Shown: in pieces, positions 60,563-64,000 of the stretch
How the letters are laid out: each line of letters starts with the position of its first letter
Numbering within the stretch: position 1 is the first letter of the stretch
Assembly (NCBI RefSeq): GCF_964340395.1
Contig: NC_135559.1
Span: forward strand, 6,034,759-6,098,758
DNA: 64,000 nucleotides
Direction: 5' to 3'
Origin: Glandiceps talaboti
Lineage: Eukaryota > Hemichordata > Enteropneusta > Spengelidae
The notes under the pieces: generated by a model
The model's input: only the letters and a program-made list of their open reading frames with translations
The model's database searches: none
What the model was told of the DNA's origin: nothing
Made by a program: the position numbers and the translations under genes

Positions 60563-60565
<3 letters not shown>
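55081..60565. other. Non-coding spacer
   Basis: The longest stretch without notable repeats. It contains three TGACGTCA sites (56501, 58193, 60259) and a decayed hAT-MITE end near 57250. I see no exon on either strand. Confidence 0.55.
57210..57285 (+). mobile_element. Decayed hAT-MITE left end, tandemly duplicated
   Basis: gaactcataatcgtcgtaaa plus ac occurs at 57210-57231 and 57239-57260. The second copy continues into cctttttacggcactg, resembling the left half of the hAT MITEs at 33819 and 37747. The right end is missing. Confidence 0.5.

Positions 60566-60636
<71 letters not shown>
60566..60636. repeat. (TA)n microsatellite
   Basis: About 35 TA units. Confidence 0.97.
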
Positions 60637-60640
<4 letters not shown>

Positions 60641-60698
60641 TATATATAATATATATTGTATATAACTATATACACACAGCAGTTTTGCTGTTAAAACT

Positions 60699-60719
60699 AT
60701 CTATCTATCTATCTATCTA

Positions 60720-60752
<33 letters not shown>

Positions 60753-60753
60753 A

Positions 60754-60824
<71 letters not shown>

Positions 60825-60837
60825 ATATCTATCTATC
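60699..60837. repeat. (CTAT)n(CTGT)n(CTAT)n array
   Basis: A CTGT block is nested between two CTAT blocks. A short (AAAT)n run follows at 60896-60927. Confidence 0.97.
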
Positions 60838-60927
60838 AACCCCCCGTCTCTTCCCTCTCCCTCTACGGTATGCACACATATAATTATATATATATATAAA
60901 TAAATAAATAAATAAATAAATAAATAT

Positions 60928-62141
60928 ATAATCACGTTACACATATTCTATCTGTACTGAAACCGCGATCGTAATGGCAATCAATGTTTTTTTTGGCGGG
61001 GTTGACAAATTCGATGGAATATCCGACTCCGATATTATGCGAACACATTGATTCGAATCCGATGGCGGCTGATTAAACGTTGATGCAATGCAAGATAAAC
61101 TACGTTGTAATGTAGTTGTTATCCAAACACATAACTAAGTACATATGTGTCTACCTTATTTTCCCCGATTTGACTAAAGATAATCGGCTCTTTGGAATAT
61201 TCAATATGGAGCGAGTATATCATACAATACGTAAAACTATGTATGTGTTTATTGGTCTAAATGCCCATCAATTATAGCATATGGGGAGAATCATGATATC
61301 CATCAACATGGCCCAAAACAACCAGCCGTAACGGTTGTCGTCAGGACCACGACTTTGTAATGGGGAAGAACAGCGTACGCCAGATTACTATTGCTAGTTT
61401 CGGTGTCACTAAAGAATTAATAATACTACACTTCTAATTCTAATACCACGTGGAAGTGTGTTAATCTGAATAATGGGTGTTTAAAAATTACCAGTTGATG
61501 ACGTGGAAGTATTACGTGTGTCATGACGGCACAAGATAAAGACGCCCAGCCTTATTTTATATAACCCTAAATATGAAATCTCTACACATACATAGAAAGT
61601 GTAATGTCGTCACGTTTATAATCATCCATTTAATCACCCCGTTGTGTATATAATATAATGACATACATTAATGCATAAGCACATTTGGACAGGGAATTAA
61701 CTTGAGCGGGTGATCGCTGGGGGTCCGACAATGTGATCGCATCACAGCCATGATGACTGTAATTTGCATAGCCAAGCCGAGTGACCTTCAGTTCCAGACA
61801 CGGCGGTCAAAAGGTCACATGAGACTTATATCATAAACCCTGGGCCACTAACGGCTGTCACCTTGGGCACAAGTGTAAAGTCCACACAAAAAACAAACAA
61901 ACAAACAAACAAGCACAAATGTTTAGGGTAGACCGCAAAGGTACGAAGATCATTGAGAATTGAATAGTTTTAGAGGCACGTCACCAACACTGAATGTGAT
62001 AGTACCAGTATAGTGTCTTTGTTTACGAGAAATCTACATGCGACACTTCACACTAAAAAGGCCTTACGATACTAACTACACGATTTCGATCGATAGATCA
62101 ATCAATCAATCAATCAATCTACGGATCAATTAATTTATCCG
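60928..62141. other. Non-coding spacer
   Basis: Nothing recognised besides a short ATCA run at 62098-62119. Confidence 0.6.
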
Positions 62142-62320
<179 letters not shown>

Positions 62321-62409
62321 AATCTAAGTTTGTTCGTTTGTTTTTCGAGCTATGTTATACGTACCATACAACCAAGTAATCTGCTTTGTTCGAAATATGA
62401 ATATACTAG

Positions 62410-62519
<110 letters not shown>

Positions 62520-62935
62520 TTGCTTTCTATACACATTTAACTGGGTAAATAATAAAGCTGATAACATGTTAAATCTACGTCCAAGTTCTACTGTATAGAA
62601 TGTAATCAATCTATACCCAATCTTGATGTATATCCGGACAGATCTGGACAGTGACACAAACATGAATACCGTTACGGTACGCGAATCCCACACAATTGAC
62701 AATTGGCAGAAAATGCGACTAAATCCAGTGCATTAGAAATCTCAATTTCCAAACAATGCGACATAGTTACAATGAATATGACAACGGGTCACAGACATGG
62801 TCATTTTGTACTACTATTAAAATAACACAGATATCTCAATCTACCTAAGAACAAAGTTATAATACAGACTATGCAATGTATGCGTTTCTCAACTTCACAA
62901 AATATCATATCGCAAAGTTTTGTGTAGACCTGTCT

Positions 62936-63210
<275 letters not shown>

Positions 63211-63269
63211 CTATTACGCTCTGCCACTGCGGTATAGAGCACTGTCTTAGCAGATTGATACTCACCGAG

Positions 63270-63905
<636 letters not shown>

Positions 63906-64000
63906 CTGATGTGTATAGCTGTGTATAGCTGTGTATATATTCATAGTACGTGTATTAAACACGATCAATGTTATCTTTTCATCTTTTCCGCCCTACCTAT

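Overview
This window is animal (metazoan) nuclear DNA, most likely from a marine invertebrate. Supporting signs are multi-exon genes with GT-AG introns, an AT-rich background, a very heavy microsatellite load (long GTAT, TA, GA, CTAT and ATCAC arrays), and scattered non-autonomous transposons. The main gene is a BCOR/BCORL1 orthologue whose ankyrin and PUFD parts align with the vertebrate protein, but whose N-terminal half is invertebrate-like. The phylum cannot be fixed by reading alone. There is a 100-base assembly gap at 1401-1500.

Layout. (1) 1-5131, plus strand: the 3' end of an unrecognised gene, with two well-supported exons (1526-1778 and 2667-5131) and one tentative exon (1092-1211). 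The last exon encodes an extremely acidic tail of about 820 residues with a fresh internal triplication. A decayed LINE reverse-transcriptase fragment lies in its intron on the other strand. (2) 5132-8781: intergenic space between convergent genes, holding a 24-bp minisatellite of TTCCCGCC units. (3) 8782-27495, minus strand: 14 coding exons of BCOR, all joined in consistent reading phase, giving 1,898 residues from the first exon I can see to the stop. The initiator exon is not identified and probably lies further right. (4) 27496-64000: no convincing coding exon. It is probably 5' intron and upstream DNA of BCOR, rich in microsatellites, with two hAT-type MITEs (one with a perfect 8-bp target duplication), two more MITE-like families, a 79-bp minisatellite loaded with AGGTCA half-sites, a possible tRNA-derived SINE, and hammerhead-ribozyme-like elements.

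Biology. BCOR is the scaffold of the non-canonical PRC1.1 Polycomb complex: its C-terminal PUFD domain binds PCGF1. The gene keeps the PUFD fold residues, the ankyrin repeats, a PLDLS CtBP-binding motif and the conserved block just before the RAMMRF motif. It adds an arginine-glycine tract absent from the vertebrate protein as I remember it. The plus-strand gene and BCOR point towards each other and nothing suggests that they work together.

The least expected signal is a set of three hammerhead-ribozyme-like sequences of one family, each next to or inside inverted repeats and simple-repeat tracts. One of them is a perfect 139-bp palindrome (63072-63210) that carries a complete hammerhead core on both strands. 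This is the arrangement expected of Penelope-like retroelement termini or related retrozymes.
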